NCBI RefSeq assembly: GCF_017945865.1
Contig: NZ_CP072829.1
Span: 434,001-498,000, forward strand
From: Xiamenia xianingshaonis
GTDB lineage: Bacteria; Actinomycetota; Coriobacteriia; Coriobacteriales; Eggerthellaceae
Length of the DNA stretch: 64,000 nucleotides
Direction of reading: 5' to 3'
Shown here: positions 61,526 through 64,000 of the stretch, piece by piece
Position numbering within the stretch: position 1 is the first letter of the stretch
Layout: every line of letters starts with the position of its first letter
Notes under the pieces: generated by a model
Seen by the model: the letters and a program-made list of their open reading frames with translations, nothing else
Database searches by the model: none
Told to the model about the DNA's origin: nothing
Program-made: the position numbers and the translations under genes

Positions 61526-61590
61526 GGGACAGTTCGTGTAAAAGCGGGCTTGTGCCCTGGAAAGACGATAGAAAGGGGAGAGATTCTCCT

Positions 61591-64000
61591 ATGGCTGATT
61601 CTCAGTTGGAGCAGGCTGCGAAAAACGCGCGTCGCCAGCGCGCCTCGCAAAACGCCGCAGGCTCGAAGGACCGCCGTCCCCGCGTGAGCAACAAGGATCG
61701 GCGAAACGTGTGGCTGCTCGTTCTGACGACGCTGCTCGTGGTCGTGTCGGTCGTCCTGTTCACGCCGCCTTCGCAAAAGATCAACCAAGGCCTGGACATC
61801 CAGGGCGGCCTGTCGGTCGTGTTGACGGCGAAAAGCACCGACGGGCAGCCGGTCACCACTGAAGACATGGAGAAGAGCCGCGCCATCATCGAAAGCCGCG
61901 TGAACGCGCTCGGCGCGTCGGAAGCCGTCGTGCAGATACAGGGAAACGACCAGATTCTGGTTCAGATCCCCGGTCTGTCCGACACCGAAGAGGCGCTCGC
62001 CACCATCGGCAAGACGGGCAAGCTGGAATTCGCGCGGCTTGACTCGTTCACCGACGAGACGGTCCGCAGCCAGATCGAGTCCGGCAACTTCGGCAGCGAA
62101 GGCGTGATCACCGACGAGTTCGGCAACGCCTTCCCCTCGGGCGAGACGCAGCGCCTTGACGTGGAACCCGGCACGTACACGCCCATTGTGACCGGCGACG
62201 AGATCCAGAACGTGACCATCGGGCGCCCGTCTGAAACGGCGACCGACTTCGCCGTCAACATCACGCTCAACAGCGAGGGCGCGGCCGCGTTTGCCGAGGC
62301 CACGAAGGAGCTGGCGCCGACGCACGGCCAGATCGTCATCATCTTGGACAACCAGGTGGAGTCGGCCCCGGCCGTCCAGAGCGAAATCCCCAACGGGCAG
62401 GTGCAGATCACCGGCAACTACACGCAAGACGAGGCGAAGGCGCTGCAGACGGTGCTCGAATCGGGATCGCTGCCCATCAACTTCGAATACGCGCAGTCCC
62501 AGGTGGTCGGCCCGACGCTCGGCCAGGATGCGCTGACCTCTGGCGTCATCGTTGCCATCATCGGCCTGCTGCTCGTCATGCTCTACCTGCTCGTGTTCTA
62601 CAAGGGCCTCGGCATGATCGTCGCGGGCGCCATGCTGGTGTTCGCGGTGCTCTACCTGGGCATCCTGGCGTTTCTGTCGTCGTTCGGCCTGTTCAGCCTG
62701 TCGCTTGCGGGCATCGCCGGCATCGTGCTGACCATCGGCATGGCGGCGGACTCGTCCATCCTGACGCTTGAGCGCTTCCGCGAAGAGATCCGCATGGGCC
62801 GCAGCGTGCGCGCCGCGTCCATCACCGGCGTGCGCCACGCCATCCTCACGTCCATCGACGCCGACCTGGTTTCCATGGTGTCCGGCCTGACGCTGTTCTT
62901 CTTGGCGGCCGCGTCGGTCAAGGGCTTCGGCCTGACGCTGACGCTCGGCATTCTGTGCGACATCATCATGATGGTGCTGTTCAAGGCGCCCCTCATTCGC
63001 CTGCTTGCGCCGAAGGTCATTGCCCGTCATCCGAAGTTCTGGGGCATCGACGACTCCATCGCGGCTGCCCAGGGCTACAAGGAACTGGCCGAAGCCGAAG
63101 GCGTGAGCATCGCCGAGGCTGAAATCGCCCAGCAGATAGACGGCGGCGCCGAAAGCTCCAAGCTCGCGCACGAGCGTGACGGCGCCGATGGTGCTGGCGA
63201 GACCAAGAAGGCCGCCAGCGCCATCAAGGGCCGCTTCATCAAGCGTGACATCAACTTCATGGGCTACCGCAAGATCATGCTCACGGCGGCGGCCGTCGTC
63301 GTGGCGCTCAGTTTCGTCGTCATGGGCTTCCGCGGCCTGAACTTCGGCATCGAGTTCGTCGGCGGCACGTCCATCGCCTTCCATGGCACCGGCGACATCA
63401 CCGTCGAGCAGATGCGCGACGCCTTCAACAACGCCGACGAGCCCGACGCCGTCATCCAGACCACGACGACCAACGGCCAAGAAGGCTTCCTCGTGCGCAC
63501 CACCACCACGAGCCCCAAAGAAGCCGCCGCGCACGCCAACACGGTCGCGGACGAGCTGGGCCTGTCCACCGACAGCTTCGAAGTCACCACGATCGGTCCG
63601 GACTGGGGCTCGAGCGTCATCCGTTCGTCGGCCATCGCGTTCTTCGTGTCCATCATCCTGATCATCATCTACATCGCCATCCGTTTCGAATACAAGATGG
63701 GCGTCATGGCGATCGTGGCGCTGTTCCACGACCTCATATTGGTCATGGGCATCTATGCCCTGGTCGGGCGCGAGGTGAACCCGAACACGATCGCCGCGTT
63801 GCTGACGATTCTGGGCTATTCGCTCTACGACACGGTGGTCGTGTTCCACCGCATCAACGACAACATGCAGGGCGAGAACATCCGCTGCACGTTCATGACC
63901 ATGGCGAACCACTCGGTCAACCAGGTGCTTTTGCGCACCATCAACACGACGCTCACCTCGTTCGTGCCGGTGGCGGCGATGCTGTTCTTCGGCAGCGAAA
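61591..64000 (+). CDS. secDF: Fused protein translocase SecDF, 3' end outside window
   Basis: At least 803 codons, open at the window end. After a basic cytosolic start and a first membrane segment (NVWLLVLTTLLVVVSVVLF), the SecD periplasmic region begins GLDIQGGLSVVL; SecD helices follow with AGIAGIVLTIGMAADSSILT. A linker of ~80 residues leads to SecF: RGLNFGIEFVGGTS and ALLTILGYSLYDTVVVFHR. SecDF uses proton flow to pull exported proteins across. SecD and SecF are one chain here, as in Bacillus; most actinobacteria keep them separate. The usual neighbour yajC is absent between tgt and this gene. GGGGAG precedes the ATG by 10 nt. Confidence 0.94.
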   Translation, partial: MADSQLEQAAKNARRQRASQNAAGSKDRRPRVSNKDRRNVWLLVLTTLLVVVSVVLFTPPSQKINQGLDIQGGLSVVLTAKSTDGQPVTTEDMEKSRAIIESRVNALGASEAVVQIQGNDQILVQIPGLSDTEEALATIGKTGKLEFARLDSFTDETVRSQIESGNFGSEGVITDEFGNAFPSGETQRLDVEPGTYTPIVTGDEIQNVTIGRPSETATDFAVNITLNSEGAAAFAEATKELAPTHGQIVIILDNQVESAPAVQSEIPNGQVQITGNYTQDEAKALQTVLESGSLPINFEYAQSQVVGPTLGQDALTSGVIVAIIGLLLVMLYLLVFYKGLGMIVAGAMLVFAVLYLGILAFLSSFGLFSLSLAGIAGIVLTIGMAADSSILTLERFREEIRMGRSVRAASITGVRHAILTSIDADLVSMVSGLTLFFLAAASVKGFGLTLTLGILCDIIMMVLFKAPLIRLLAPKVIARHPKFWGIDDSIAAAQGYKELAEAEGVSIAEAEIAQQIDGGAESSKLAHERDGADGAGETKKAASAIKGRFIKRDINFMGYRKIMLTAAAVVVALSFVVMGFRGLNFGIEFVGGTSIAFHGTGDITVEQMRDAFNNADEPDAVIQTTTTNGQEGFLVRTTTTSPKEAAAHANTVADELGLSTDSFEVTTIGPDWGSSVIRSSAIAFFVSIILIIIYIAIRFEYKMGVMAIVALFHDLILVMGIYALVGREVNPNTIAALLTILGYSLYDTVVVFHRINDNMQGENIRCTFMTMANHSVNQVLLRTINTTLTSFVPVAAMLFFGSE

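Overview
The window is high-GC, gene-dense bacterial chromosome. Gene content and protein character (Asp23/NusB/XseB/Dxs run, PdxR-PdxST, QueH-type queuosine pathway, fused SecDF, Ala/Glu-rich tails on housekeeping enzymes, choline-binding-type surface protein) point to the Actinomycetota class Coriobacteriia, probably Eggerthellaceae (Slackia/Eggerthella-like). This is inference from protein character, without a database search. No rRNA, tRNA or CRISPR array was found.

Layout. 1-6.8 kb: a biotin carboxylase operon (3' end of a carboxyltransferase-BCCP fusion, accC, asp23-like, nusB, xseB, dxs), then rpsA with its own promoter and terminator. 7-14.5 kb: three minus-strand envelope acylation genes (OafA-type acyltransferase with SGNH domain; DHHW protein plus MBOAT pair) around mnmA-coaE. 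14.8-19.3 kb: pdxST, divergent pdxR, and a YeiH transporter. 19.6-30 kb: uvrB with an SOS-type box, a PrsA-like foldase, a hybrid histidine kinase with a TRIC-like membrane protein, an rRNA methyltransferase, a YacP/Rae1-like nuclease and a PAS-GGDEF protein. 30.3-38.3 kb: rpoB-rpoC; the beta-prime subunit ends in a domain that looks like the DNA-binding C-terminal domain of the alpha subunit. 38.3-48.3 kb: the accessory part, with a 255-bp MITE-like element, a PDDEXK-like protein, hisE, a stand-alone CdiA-CT-like nuclease, a DUF2442 gene with a decayed second copy, a par/TxpA-like type I toxin-antitoxin candidate, a 1365-residue surface protein and an Rpn-family nuclease. A dispersed intergenic repeat family (four copies) and several long hairpins sit here. 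48.4-64 kb: glmM, a polyphosphate group (ppk1, ppx, two-domain PPK2), a 38-residue membrane protein, a second copy of the 255-bp element touching the end of queA, queuosine genes queA-queH and HAD-tgt, and the start of a fused secDF that runs off the window.

The clearest novelty candidates are: (1) the alpha-CTD-like domain fused to RpoC, which keeps most positions used by alpha to bind UP-element DNA; (2) the paired 255/254-bp elements with 25-bp terminal inverted repeats; (3) the convergent small toxin/antisense RNA locus near 42 kb; (4) the four-copy intergenic repeat whose conserved complementary blocks are in pseudoknot order; and (5) two GAAC-N4-GTTC SOS-type boxes. Many very long antisense frames (for example opposite rpoBC) result from biased codon use and were rejected.
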